Assembly (NCBI RefSeq): GCF_038624605.1
Contig: NZ_CP152020.1
Location: forward strand, 3,527,312-3,591,311
Length of the DNA: 64,000 bases
Direction: 5' to 3'
Source: Psychrobacillus sp. FSL K6-4046
Lineage (GTDB): Bacteria > Bacillota > Bacilli > Bacillales_A > Planococcaceae
The position numbers were made by a program, and so were the translations under genes. The notes beneath the pieces were generated by a model. It did not search any database. It was given only the letters and a program-made list of their open reading frames with translations, and had not been told where the DNA came from. Below, piece by piece: positions 8,322 to 16,268 of this stretch. Each line of letters begins with the position of its first letter. Positions within the stretch are counted from its first letter, which is position 1.

Positions 8322-10070
8322 GTGAACATTCGTGTAGAACAACTAAAAGAAAGAATTTTAGCCTCTCAAGGGAAAGAACAAGCTGATTTCATTCTTCGCA
8401 ATGCGAAGATAGCAGACGTATTTTCATTAGAATGGAAATTAGCAGACATTGTTGTGACAAACGGTCATATCGTCGCAGTGGATACAACTGGAGCATTTAT
8501 AGCAAAGGCTGAGCAAGACGCTGAAGGTAAGTATGTCGTCCCTGGTCTAATTGACGCTCATATACATATCGAATCTTCAATGGTAACCCCATTAGCATTT
8601 AGTCGAATACTCCTTCCACATGGTGTCACAACAGTTATTACAGATCCTCACGAGATAGCCAATGTCTCCGGAGCTGACGGGATTCAATTTATGATAGATG
8701 AATCTTTAAAAAGTGAGATGGATATTCATATTATGCTACCCTCTAGCGTCCCAGCCACACCTTTTGAACATGCCGGAGCCGTCCTAAAAGCTAAGGATCT
8801 ACAACCTTTCTTAACTAAGGAGAAGGTCCTTGGGTTGGCTGAAGTGATGGACTTCCCTGCTGTCCTTTCGGGAGATTCTGATATGTTAGACAAGATTGCA
8901 ATGGCCCTTGAAGCTAATGTTCCTATAGATGGTCACGGAGCTGGACTTAAGCCAAATCAAATTAGAGGCTACCGAGTGGCAGGTATCCATACTGATCATG
9001 AATGTATAACGGCAGAAGAAGCATTAGATCGAGTAGCACAAGGGATGTATGTTTTAGTTCGGGAAGGCTCTGCAGCCAAAAATTTAAGAGACGTACTGCC
9101 CGCTGTAAACACACAAAATGCACGTCGATTTATGTTTTGTACGGACGATAAGCATTTGGATGAATTGATAGAGGAAGGAAGCATCGACCATGCCATACGT
9201 CTAGCTATCAAGGAAGGAATGGAGCCATTACAAGCAATTCAATTAGCAACATTAAATGCCGCTGAATGCTACAAATTGTATAACAAAGGTGCCATAGCTC
9301 CAGGTTTCATTGCAGACTTTTTTATGATTGATAGCCTGGAATCCTTTCGTGCCATTTCCGTTTGGAAGAATGGACTAAAGATTGCTGAAGATAACAAAAT
9401 GCTAAAAGTAAATGCTTCCGAAGATTACTTACCACAGCATATTGCAAATACTGTTTCATTACCAACGCTTTCAGTAGCTGACTTTTCCATCCCCTTAACC
9501 AATGATGGAACCGCAAATGTTATTGAAATAATGCCCAATCAAATTACAACTCGTAAAAAAGTGCTAAAGGTTCCTGTAATAGAAGGTTTCTTCACTCCTT
9601 GTACAGAACATGATTTACTTAAGCTAGCAGTAATTGAGCGACACCAGGCATCAGGGAACATTGGTCTTGGAATTGTGCACGGGTTTGGTATTAAGATGGG
9701 TGCAATAGCAACTACTATCGCCCACGATTCACATAACATGGTTGTACTTGGGACAAATGATGAGGATATGCTTGCAGCCTGTAAACATTTAGAGAGTATA
9801 CAGGGTGGGGTTGTAATCATAAAGGATGGAAAGGTGTTAGCTTCCCTCTCCTTACCTATAGCAGGTTTAATGTCCGATAAACCTGCAACGCAAACTGCTA
9901 AAGAGTTAAAAATTTTACATGAATCAATAATCTCCATTCATCCGAACTTAGATTTCCACTTATTATTAACTTTGTCATTTGTAAGCTTACCAGTTATACC
10001 TGAACTAAAATTAACTGATACCGGGCTTTTTGATGTAGTTGCCTACAAGCACATTCCAATTCAGGCATAG
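8322..10070 (+). CDS. ade: Adenine deaminase
   Basis: This 582-residue amidohydrolase converts adenine to hypoxanthine and ammonia in purine salvage. The metal-binding N-terminal motif 'DAHIHIESSM' lies near residue 79, followed by 'TVITDPHEIANVSG' and 'FCTDDKHLDEL', all typical of bacterial Ade/AdeC. The C-terminal ade-specific domain carries 'GLGIVHGFGIKMGAIATTIAHDSHNM'-type sequence. The start is GTG 8322, supported by AAAAAAGGAG ten bases upstream. It is a single-gene unit. No purine riboswitch is seen in the ~100-bp leader. Confidence 0.95.
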   Translation: MNIRVEQLKERILASQGKEQADFILRNAKIADVFSLEWKLADIVVTNGHIVAVDTTGAFIAKAEQDAEGKYVVPGLIDAHIHIESSMVTPLAFSRILLPHGVTTVITDPHEIANVSGADGIQFMIDESLKSEMDIHIMLPSSVPATPFEHAGAVLKAKDLQPFLTKEKVLGLAEVMDFPAVLSGDSDMLDKIAMALEANVPIDGHGAGLKPNQIRGYRVAGIHTDHECITAEEALDRVAQGMYVLVREGSAAKNLRDVLPAVNTQNARRFMFCTDDKHLDELIEEGSIDHAIRLAIKEGMEPLQAIQLATLNAAECYKLYNKGAIAPGFIADFFMIDSLESFRAISVWKNGLKIAEDNKMLKVNASEDYLPQHIANTVSLPTLSVADFSIPLTNDGTANVIEIMPNQITTRKKVLKVPVIEGFFTPCTEHDLLKLAVIERHQASGNIGLGIVHGFGIKMGAIATTIAHDSHNMVVLGTNDEDMLAACKHLESIQGGVVIIKDGKVLASLSLPIAGLMSDKPATQTAKELKILHESIISIHPNLDFHLLLTLSFVSLPVIPELKLTDTGLFDVVAYKHIPIQA

Positions 10071-10127
10071 GTTCATTCTCCCCTAAAGGAGTCAACTCGT
10101 TTCCTATAGGCTTTGACCATATAAAAG

Positions 10128-10172
10128 GGCGTGGTCGTCACTATCTTCATGACCACATCCCTATTGTGTTTT
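10128..10172 (+). terminator. Probable terminator hairpin after ade
   Basis: GGGCGTGGTC pairs imperfectly with GACCACATCCC across a short loop, and a weak T-rich tail (TATTGTGTTTTAT) follows. It lacks a clean U-run. Confidence 0.5.
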
Positions 10173-10268
10173 ATGGATTAGCTAGTCCCTCCCTCTTGTT
10201 TTAATTGTCTAAAGTTTACTACTAAAATCCTTAACGTTCTTGCATACCTCCCTTCATTTTTTAAATAA

Positions 10269-10557
10269 AAAGGGTAGGGTTGATTTATAATGTAAAGAAA
10301 TCTTAGATTAGAGAGTAGAATTGATTTATCACACCAGCCGGACGCTTTCCTCGGGGTGAGCAAAAAGTAGAAATATCTTTAATGTATTGATAAAGCGGTA
10401 ATAAATTTAATCGCATAAACAAAGCTGAAAAACTTTCACCAACCCCAATTTCATCATCCACTTATGTTCTTAATAGCCATTTGAAAGTTACTTTGTTTAT
10501 GTTTACAATCACTATAAAAATGGTTAGTCAAAATCAACCAGTAACTTTAACAAACTA
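10269..10557 (-). repeat. MITE-like intergenic repeat R2, copy 1 (internally deleted)
   Basis: Read on the minus strand, this ~290-bp block begins TTTGTTAAAGTTACTGGTTG. It passes through a 'TTTATGCGA..AATTTAT' segment and 'GCTCACCCC.CGA.AAAGCGTCC', and ends AAATCAACCCTACCCTTT. The same ordered landmarks occur at 15812-16173 on the plus strand. This copy lacks ~70 bp of the palindromic core. It fills most of the 530-bp gap 10071-10602. A 61-codon ORF inside it is not a gene. Confidence 0.7.
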
Positions 10558-10559
10558 AT

Positions 10560-10594
10560 AAAAAAATTCCCCATAGCAATTAGCGCTATGGAGA
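10560..10594 (-). terminator. Terminator of the 10603-11460 gene pair
   Basis: On the minus strand TTCTCCATAGC pairs with GCTATGGGGAA, followed by TTTTTTTATT. It abuts the R2 repeat. Confidence 0.9.
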
Positions 10595-10602
10595 ACTTTA
10601 GA

Positions 10603-10977
10603 TTATTCTTCTACTTTTTCAATCGTTTTAGCTTCACCTGATGCTGGATGGGATTCCTTTAGGGATTCATATCCGACTTTGACTAGATCATACAATTCTA
10701 ACTCATTGCGCTGAGCCATCGAAATATTAAACCAAGTAGCACTTTTCCCAGCTTCTAGTGCTTCTTCTACCGATAAAGTGCGCGCTTCATCTTCACTTAA
10801 ATCTTCTACAACAAGAATACCACTGTCCTTCGTGTCTATAATAATCCCAGTGATATAGCCAATTGGCTGTGCTTGAGTAGGATTATTCTCAAAGAAGTTC
10901 ATGATGAAGTAAAAGGTCGTTCCAATTGCGATGAGTAAAATCCCAATAATAATTACTACCGTTGTTTTACCTTTCAT
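10603..10977 (-). CDS. Membrane-anchored protein with DUF3221-like domain
   Basis: This 124-residue protein has an N-terminal membrane anchor (about residues 7-27). A short exported beta-rich domain ('GYITGIIIDTKDSGILVVEDLS') follows, resembling the DUF3221 family of Bacillus lipoprotein-like proteins. The function is unknown. It follows the 10990 gene by 12 bp in the same direction and shares its terminator, so the two form a small operon. The ATG at 10977 is preceded by AAGGAGGT. Confidence 0.75.
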   Translation of the reverse strand: MKGKTTVVIIIGILLIAIGTTFYFIMNFFENNPTQAQPIGYITGIIIDTKDSGILVVEDLSEDEARTLSVEEALEAGKSATWFNISMAQRNELELYDLVKVGYESLKESHPASGEAKTIEKVEE

Positions 10978-10989
10978 ACAAAAACCTCC

Positions 10990-11460
10990 TTATCTTTTTG
11001 CAGTAAGACGGAAGCCTTCTTCTAAAAGATATGCTTTTGCTTCATTGTAGGTGCCAAAGCTCTCCTCTAGGTTATAACCATGGTAGACATTCCAAAGAGT
11101 ATCCTCTTGTAAAAGAGTTAGCTTAGAGCTTTCTTTGTTTGTCCATTCCTCCTCTACTTCTTCGTCGATCAATTCCTCTTCCTCAGTCGCTAAATAGGCA
11201 ATAGAATCTTTGATCATTTGGCGTAGTTCATCTGCTGATACTTCTCGAATATTAACTAATCCTTTTTCTTTTGCTTCATATTGCGGAAGATCTCCAACAT
11301 ACACAAAGCCATTGCCATTAGGATGTAGATGGTAGATTACAGTTGTTTTATCATATAAGCTTTCTTCATAATGGTAGTTAACTCGCTTCATCGATACTTC
11401 TTTACGAGTTAATTCAGGAAACTCTTGAATAATTGCTTCTTTCTCTTCAAATGTTAGCAT
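10990..11460 (-). CDS. Conserved hypothetical protein, acidic, cytoplasmic
   Basis: This 156-residue soluble protein has no signal peptide or membrane helix. Its N-terminal half ('YHLHPNGNGFVYVGDLPQY') looks like a small mixed alpha/beta domain. A very acidic linker follows (about 110-125, 'EEEELIDEEVEEEW'). The C-terminal helix-hairpin 'SFGTYNEAKAYLLEEGFRL' resembles short SPOR-like or cargo-binding folds. I do not recognise the family. It is first in an operon with the DUF3221-like gene. Confidence 0.7.
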   Translation of the reverse strand: MLTFEEKEAIIQEFPELTRKEVSMKRVNYHYEESLYDKTTVIYHLHPNGNGFVYVGDLPQYEAKEKGLVNIREVSADELRQMIKDSIAYLATEEEELIDEEVEEEWTNKESSKLTLLQEDTLWNVYHGYNLEESFGTYNEAKAYLLEEGFRLTAKR

Positions 11461-11510
11461 ATGATTCCTCTTTCTTTTCTTATCTTTAGTTTATTATTAT
11501 AGCATAAATT

Positions 11511-11603
11511 CTACCCTCTTCGCGTCCACCACTCTGCTACTATTATAAAACAAATGACAACCGCAATTGCCACAGCAAAAAACCAATCAGGTATGCTTCC
11601 CAA
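11511..11603 (-). CDS. Small membrane protein, 30 residues (unannotated-type sORF)
   Basis: A TTG start at 11603 lies exactly 7 bases after a full GGAGGA ribosome site (11611-11616). It opens a 30-residue frame that ends at TAG 11511. The peptide has a short polar head 'GSIPDW', a strongly hydrophobic helix (FFAVAIAVVICFIIVAEWW) and a positively charged tail 'TRRG', as in a single-span protein with the tail inside. It lies in the otherwise empty 385-bp gap upstream of the 11460 gene, same strand. Its role is unknown. Confidence 0.6.
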   Translation of the reverse strand: MGSIPDWFFAVAIAVVICFIIVAEWWTRRG

Positions 11604-11845
11604 TATTATATCCTCCTAACAAACCCGTACTAACTATGGCAAATATATATTTCTTCTGTTCAGGAGACACATCTCTCCTTCCATTCTAGCTGGGCTCTAC
11701 CTTATTATCCTTAAAATTACTATACTTGTTCCTATTAATTATATTCACTTTATTTTACTTCACATTTAATCCCGTCTCTTGCGAATAGATATTACTGCTA
11801 AATTGTGATAAACTAAAGGACAGACAATAAGAGGACGTGAGAGAA

Positions 11846-12220
11846 ATGATTAAAATTGAATTACCAAAACCAACCGTTACTATTACACAACGCACGCAAG
11901 CACTTAAAGAAGGAGAAGTTGAAATCCCATCTATCTATGGATTTATCGATTTCCACCAAATCCCTCGTGATAAAGGCGGCATCTTTATGTTTTATAACAA
12001 AAATGATGAGCTATTATTTGTAGGAAAAGCCCGTAAAATTCGTCAGCGCATTAAAAAGCATTTTGAAGATAATGTTTCTCCGATGATTAAACATCGCGAC
12101 GAAGTTTACAAAATTAGCGTGTGTATAGTGGAAGAGGCTATGGATCGTGAAATATATGTAACATATGCGATTAATACCTTAAAGGCTAAATACAATATTG
12201 ATAAAGTATTTTATAAGTAA
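11846..12220 (+). CDS. GIY-YIG domain protein
   Basis: This 124-residue protein carries a GIY-YIG nuclease-type core: 'GGIFMFYNKNDELLFVGKA' followed by 'KIRQRIKKHF', with the conserved Arg of the third motif and a downstream 'DREIYVTYAIN' Glu helix. The first tyrosine of GIY is replaced (GIF) and YIG is FVG, so catalysis is uncertain. I chose ATG 11846, 8 bases after GAGGACG; the GTG at 11837 sits too close to that site. It is a lone gene with its own terminator. Confidence 0.78.
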   Translation: MIKIELPKPTVTITQRTQALKEGEVEIPSIYGFIDFHQIPRDKGGIFMFYNKNDELLFVGKARKIRQRIKKHFEDNVSPMIKHRDEVYKISVCIVEEAMDREIYVTYAINTLKAKYNIDKVFYK

Positions 12221-12225
12221 GATAT

Positions 12226-12258
12226 CTCATGCCTCATGATAGAGGCATGAGTTTTTTA
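12226..12258 (+). terminator. Intrinsic terminator after the GIY-YIG gene
   Basis: CTCATGCCTC/GAGGCATGAG is a perfect 10-bp stem with a 6-nt loop, followed by TTTTTTATTTT. The T-run overlaps the stop of the convergent FNR gene. Confidence 0.93.
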
Positions 12259-13248
12259 TTTTGTTTCCTCAAAAATACTCGTACTGTGCTTTGGCTGCAC
12301 TCTTGCTTTCGGATCTAATGAAGCTTTTATATGACTGATTGCATTGGGAACTTCACCAAATCCAACTGCAATTAGCTTTACTTTACCTGCGTGTGTACAC
12401 ACATCACCAGCAGCATATATGCCTTCTACACTTGTTTCCATTTTTTCATTCACTACTACCGAATTCTTTTCCATTTCTAGACCCCAGCTTTTCAGTGGTC
12501 CAAGAGATGCTACGTTGCCATAGTTGACTAGCACATGGTCTACAGGAATTCTTTCCTCTACTTTATCCTTGCTCACTACAACAACTTCTTGAATACGTTC
12601 TCCATCACCAATTAGTTCTTTGACCGCATAGGAAGTTTTAACATGCACTTTTGAACCTTGAAGCTGTTGTACGGATTTTTCATGAGCCGTGAATTGCTCA
12701 CGACGATGGCAGAGGGTTACTTTTGAAGCAATATTCTCTAACATTAACGACCAGTCTAGGGCAGAATCTCCGCCACCCAGTACTAATACATTAGAATTTT
12801 GAAAGTCATTTAAGTCCTTTACTTTATAATATAAATTTTTACCCTCATATTCCTTAGCTCCAGGAACAGTTAATTTACGTGGTTGAAACGAACCTACCCC
12901 AGAGGTCAGAAGGATTGTTTTGGAGTAATGTGTATCTTTGTCAGTTTTCAATATAAAATATTCATCGTGCTTCTCCAGTTCATTTGCAGTTTCCTCTAAA
13001 CATATTGTCGGGTCACTATAGGATGCCTGTTCCACTAAATTAGCTACTAAATCCTTTGCCAATATTTTAGGAAGACCTCCAATATCATATATATATTTAT
13101 CTGGGTAAAGCTCCATTAGCTGTCCGCCTAGCTCTGGAAGGCTATCAATTATTTTCACCTTTAAATCACGGAGCCCCGCATAAAAGGATGCAAACAATCC
13201 AGTTGGACCTCCCCCTATAATTGTTACGTCATACACTTCATGTTTCAT
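12256..13248 (-). CDS. Ferredoxin/flavodoxin-NADP+ reductase (thioredoxin-reductase-like, YumC type)
   Basis: This 330-residue FAD/NADPH flavoprotein contains the FAD-binding 'TIIGGGPTGLFASFYAG' motif near the N-terminus. It also has a second nucleotide-binding motif 'VLVLGGGDSALDWS' near residue 157 and the C-terminal 'GIYAAGDV' FAD contact. It lacks the CxxC pair of thioredoxin reductase, which identifies the bacterial ferredoxin-NADP reductase 2 family. It should supply electrons between NADPH and ferredoxin or flavodoxin. ATG 13248 is preferred because GAGGTG lies 10 bases upstream; TTG 13257 would sit on top of that site. Confidence 0.93.
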   Translation of the reverse strand: MKHEVYDVTIIGGGPTGLFASFYAGLRDLKVKIIDSLPELGGQLMELYPDKYIYDIGGLPKILAKDLVANLVEQASYSDPTICLEETANELEKHDEYFILKTDKDTHYSKTILLTSGVGSFQPRKLTVPGAKEYEGKNLYYKVKDLNDFQNSNVLVLGGGDSALDWSLMLENIASKVTLCHRREQFTAHEKSVQQLQGSKVHVKTSYAVKELIGDGERIQEVVVVSKDKVEERIPVDHVLVNYGNVASLGPLKSWGLEMEKNSVVVNEKMETSVEGIYAAGDVCTHAGKVKLIAVGFGEVPNAISHIKASLDPKARVQPKHSTSIFEETK

Positions 13249-13282
13249 GTTGAACAATCACCTCATTAATCTATTATTTACT

Positions 13283-13672
13283 TTATAAGAAACGGCTTCG
13301 TACTTCTGGAGAGGGTATCATACAGCTCTCCTTTTTACCAAACCAACGATAACGATTTTTTGCGATGAATTTGTAAACACTGTTTCTAATTGGTTTAGGA
13401 ACAAGTATGAAAATATAAAGATACCTCCATAAACCACTTAAATTCCTACACACTCTTAACGCTCCATCGGAAAATTTGTAGACTTTTTCATCTTCTATCA
13501 AGATGAAACTATCGATGTGATTCGAGATACCATATTTTTCTTTCAATTCCACTCCCGCATCACTTTGAAGTGCAGCAAACTTAAAATAACCACGAGTGTC
13601 TCGTTTTATTATAAATTGAACACTGGAATCACAAAAATTACATTCTCCATCAAACATAACGATAGCTGCCAT
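13283..13672 (-). CDS. DCC-family thiol-disulfide oxidoreductase (DUF393, YuxK-like)
   Basis: This 129-residue protein opens with 'VMFDGECNFCDSSVQFI', the DxxCxxC motif that names the DCC family. The fold is thioredoxin-like. 'ALQSDAG' and 'SDGALRV' are further family blocks. A C-terminal hydrophobic stretch 'YLYIFILVPKPIRNSVY' is typical. The electron partner and substrate are unknown. It is directly upstream of the ferredoxin-NADP reductase on the same strand (34-bp gap), so a shared redox context is plausible. Confidence 0.87.
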   Translation of the reverse strand: MAAIVMFDGECNFCDSSVQFIIKRDTRGYFKFAALQSDAGVELKEKYGISNHIDSFILIEDEKVYKFSDGALRVCRNLSGLWRYLYIFILVPKPIRNSVYKFIAKNRYRWFGKKESCMIPSPEVRSRFL

Positions 13673-13781
13673 TTAACATTCCCCCTTGCTTCTAGTGTAT
13701 CAGAAAGAATTTGGACTGTTAAATGACAGGGGCTAAATTCCCTTAATACTTTTGACGGAGAGAATAGAGAGCATAAAATAG

Positions 13782-13822
13782 AAAAAAAAGATGCCCAATA
13801 CACTTTGGAAATGGCATCTTTT
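13782..13822 (-). terminator. Terminator of the yteA gene
   Basis: On the minus strand AAAAGATGCC pairs with GGCATCTTTT across a 17-nt loop, followed by a run of T. Confidence 0.85.
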
Positions 13823-13829
13823 AATTAGT

Positions 13830-14309
13830 TTATTTGTCTTGCGGAGTATCTGATGAGCCATAGGATTCTACATCCTCGAAGCTATTACTGTAGTCTCTAA
13901 GTTCCTTTTCTTCCTGTTCGACTGGACGGTCTGTATCAGGTTTTAATATATCTTCTTCGACTGGGCGGAAGTCTTCTATCTCCTGTTGGGCGTCCTCAAT
14001 ACAAGTTAATGCTGTTGGTTTAGCTTCTAACCGTTCTATAGGGATTTGCTTGTTGCATACCATACATTTTCCGTAAGTCCCCTCATCCATAGCCTGAAGC
14101 GCAGCCTTAATATCTTCTATTTCCTCTTCATTATGCTTTCGTATGGCTAATCTTGTATGCTGGTCAGTTAAATCCGTTGCATTGTCTGCAGGATGATTAT
14201 CGTATTGGGATAACTCCGTTGTTTCAAATTCTTCATCGCTATTTAAACTTTCCTCTAATTCTTTAAATCGGTTAAGTAATTCCTCTTTTAGTTTTTCATA
14301 TTTGGCCAT
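13830..14309 (-). CDS. yteA: TraR/DksA-type zinc-finger protein, YteA family
   Basis: This 159-residue protein has an N-terminal helical hairpin (about 1-90) with 'DNHPADNATDLTDQ', the invariant block of the YteA family. A DksA-type motif 'GTYGKCMVCNKQIPIERL' comes next and a long acidic tail follows. Only three cysteines are present (CxxC plus one in 'ALTCIED'), so a classical C4 zinc site looks incomplete, as in many YteA proteins. Homologues are linked to sporulation, possibly acting on RNA polymerase. The ATG at 14309 follows AGGAGG. Confidence 0.88.
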   Translation of the reverse strand: MAKYEKLKEELLNRFKELEESLNSDEEFETTELSQYDNHPADNATDLTDQHTRLAIRKHNEEEIEDIKAALQAMDEGTYGKCMVCNKQIPIERLEAKPTALTCIEDAQQEIEDFRPVEEDILKPDTDRPVEQEEKELRDYSNSFEDVESYGSSDTPQDK

Positions 14310-14438
14310 GTCAATTCCTCCTTAGGTTAGTATAGGATTACCCGAAAGTCGGGAAAATAAAACTAAATCAATTCGCTAGAGTTTCTCTTACATAAAATAC
14401 GGATATGTTAGTAATATATAGAGAAGGAGTGATTGTAA

Positions 14439-15065
14439 ATGGGAATTCACCGTTTTTTTATGAGCATGAATGAGTTGGAGAGAATTATACGAGCACCAGG
14501 AAGATTCAAATATGAAGAGCATAATGTAGCAGCCCATTCTTGGAAGGTCGCTCAATATGCAATGTTCTTTGGAACTATAGAGGAAAATCATGGAGCGACA
14601 ATTAACTGGAAATCTTTGTATGAGAAAACTATTAACCATGACTTTGCAGAGATTTTTATAGGTGATATTAAAACACCAGTAAAACATGCTTCTCCTGAGT
14701 TAAAACAAATGCTTTCACACGTGGAAGAGAAAATGATGGAAAAATTTATACTAAATGAAATACCTGAAGAATTCCAACCTGTATTTTTTGATCGAATGAA
14801 AGAGGGTAAGGACGAAACAATTGAAGGTCGTTTGCTAGAGCTAGCAGATAAAATGGATCAGGTTTATGAAGCTTTTACAGAGCTACAGCACGGCAATACT
14901 GACCCAGAATTTATCAAGATGTATGAGACTGCATTAAGAAAGATATTACACTTACCACTTAAAGAAAGTGTTACCTATTTTAAGGAAGTCATGCTCCAGG
15001 ATATTATTGCTGAGGAATCTGTCATAGACGTTAAAAATATTACGTTAAAAATTTTAGTAGAATAA
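14439..15065 (+). CDS. HD-domain phosphohydrolase, YfbR-like 5'-nucleotidase
   Basis: This 208-residue metal-dependent HD protein shows His in 'NVAAHSWKVAQYA', the HD pair in 'TINHDFAEIFIGDI' and the distal Asp in 'LLELADKMDQVYEAF'. The order matches YfbR-type 5'-deoxynucleotidases, which remove phosphate from dNMPs. ATG 14439 follows GAGAAGGAG. It is monocistronic, running just ahead of a GntR regulator. The substrate is inferred by family only. Confidence 0.85.
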   Translation: MGIHRFFMSMNELERIIRAPGRFKYEEHNVAAHSWKVAQYAMFFGTIEENHGATINWKSLYEKTINHDFAEIFIGDIKTPVKHASPELKQMLSHVEEKMMEKFILNEIPEEFQPVFFDRMKEGKDETIEGRLLELADKMDQVYEAFTELQHGNTDPEFIKMYETALRKILHLPLKESVTYFKEVMLQDIIAEESVIDVKNITLKILVE

Positions 15066-15110
15066 GGAAAATTTTTCAATAAAACCTGCGATATATTGCA
15101 TAATATAGTG

Positions 15111-15116
15111 TATAAT
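15111..15116 (+). promoter_or_regulatory. Candidate -10 box of the GntR gene
   Basis: TATAAT lies 37 bp ahead of the ATG at 15153, embedded in AT-rich partly symmetrical sequence that could hold an autoregulatory site. No convincing -35 is visible. Confidence 0.4.
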
Positions 15117-15152
15117 ATGAAACAACTAATACTTTTTGAAGGAGGTTGTTTT

Positions 15153-15797
15153 ATGCCTATACCAATTGACCATACCAAACCAGTACGTACTACCGCTAAG
15201 CTACATGCGTTCAATCAGCTACAACAATGGATTATCGATGGTACTCTTCAACCAGATGAGAAGCTAAACGATATAGAGCTAGCACAAGCTTTAGGTGTTA
15301 GTCGTACACCAATAAGAGAATCACTTCAGCTATTGGAATCCCAGGGCTTTGTATCCATGCAACCAGGAAGAGCAACACAGGTTACTCCTGTGGAACCGGA
15401 GGACATTTATAATTTACTCCCTCCTTTAGCAGCATTACAAGCGCTCGCAGCTGAACTTGCAACTCCTAATATGGACGAAGAAATTTTAAATATGCTCGAA
15501 GAAAAAAATAAAGAATTCGCAACGGCGCTGCAAGCTAAAGAATTTACTAAAGCACTAAAAATTGATGAAGAATTCCATCAGCTGATTGTGGATCGTGCGA
15601 ATAATCCATACATATTCTCTATGGTAGAAATGCTCCAGGCTCATGTAAGAAGACTTTATTATTACGAAAAAATTAATTTAAGAGAGCAATCAATCGAACA
15701 ACATCAAGAATTAATTCAGTTGTTTAAAGACAAGGAAGTTTCAAAGCTTACAGAAGTAATGCGCGCTAACTGGATTTATACTATAGAAGAATTTTAG
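15153..15797 (+). CDS. GntR-family transcriptional regulator with FCD domain
   Basis: This 214-residue regulator has an N-terminal winged helix (about 15-80, 'EKLNDIELAQALGVSRTPIRESL') and a C-terminal all-helical FCD ligand-binding domain. In the FCD domain the Asp/His residues in 'EEFHQLIVDRANNPY' and 'EQHQELIQLF' are the metal/ligand set. The start at 15153 is fixed by GAAGGAGG. Upstream GTG/ATG codons lie inside the promoter. FadR-subfamily members usually sense organic acids. No co-directional target gene follows; the next gene, brnQ, is on the opposite strand. Confidence 0.9.
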   Translation: MPIPIDHTKPVRTTAKLHAFNQLQQWIIDGTLQPDEKLNDIELAQALGVSRTPIRESLQLLESQGFVSMQPGRATQVTPVEPEDIYNLLPPLAALQALAAELATPNMDEEILNMLEEKNKEFATALQAKEFTKALKIDEEFHQLIVDRANNPYIFSMVEMLQAHVRRLYYYEKINLREQSIEQHQELIQLFKDKEVSKLTEVMRANWIYTIEEF

Positions 15798-15811
15798 TTA
15801 CCTTAAAAAAA

Positions 15812-16173
15812 TAGCTTTGTTAAAGTTATTGGTTGATTTTGGATAGACATTACGTTTTTATACTGACTGTACAATTTAAATGGCTAGTTAGAACATAATT
15901 AGATTATTGCGTGTGGTTGGAGTCAGTTTTCCGGTATTATTTATGCGAGTAATTTATAAATAGAATTTATTGAAATACAGCCCTACTCCATTTATTGATT
16001 GGAGCGCCAGACGGCGACTCCTGTGGGATGAGTGAGACAGTTAAGACATCACAACCGCGCGCGTAAGCGACGGGTGATGGCTTAACGCTCACCCCACGAA
16101 AAAGCGTCCGGCTGGCGCGGAAATCAATACTACTATCCGATTTAGAAAGCATCCTAAATCAACCCTAACCTTT
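15812..16173 (+). repeat. MITE-like intergenic repeat R2, copy 2 (full length)
   Basis: This ~360-bp block begins TTTGTTAAAGTTATTGGTTG and ends AAATCAACCCTAACCTTT, matching copy 1 at 10269-10557 in reverse. Its centre (16004-16118) forms a ~115-bp imperfect hairpin from GCGCCAG to CTGGCGC, rich in GC unlike its surroundings. The core includes 'CCGCGCGCGTAAGCG'. It occupies nearly all of the 470-bp space between the GntR gene and brnQ and codes for nothing credible. Confidence 0.72.
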
Positions 16174-16190
16174 AACATAGACAAAAAAAT

Positions 16191-16227
16191 AAAGACGTGA
16201 AATCAAATTGCTGATTTCGCGTCTTTT
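16191..16227 (-). terminator. Terminator of brnQ (repeat-type R3)
   Basis: AAAGACGTGAAATCA pairs with TGATTTCGCGTCTTT. Long T-runs on both strands make it bidirectional. The hairpin and its tail ('TTTTAATTTATGGACTAGTTAT') closely match 57070-57125. Confidence 0.85.
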
Positions 16228-16268
16228 AATTTATGGACTAGTTATGCCCCAGCCTATCAAATTTAATA

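Noticed and set aside
9539-9937. 132-codon ORF antisense to ade
   Set aside because: It shadows the conserved ade C-terminal domain; no ribosome site.
10178-10363. 61-codon ORF
   Set aside because: It falls inside repeat R2 copy 1 and its terminator region.
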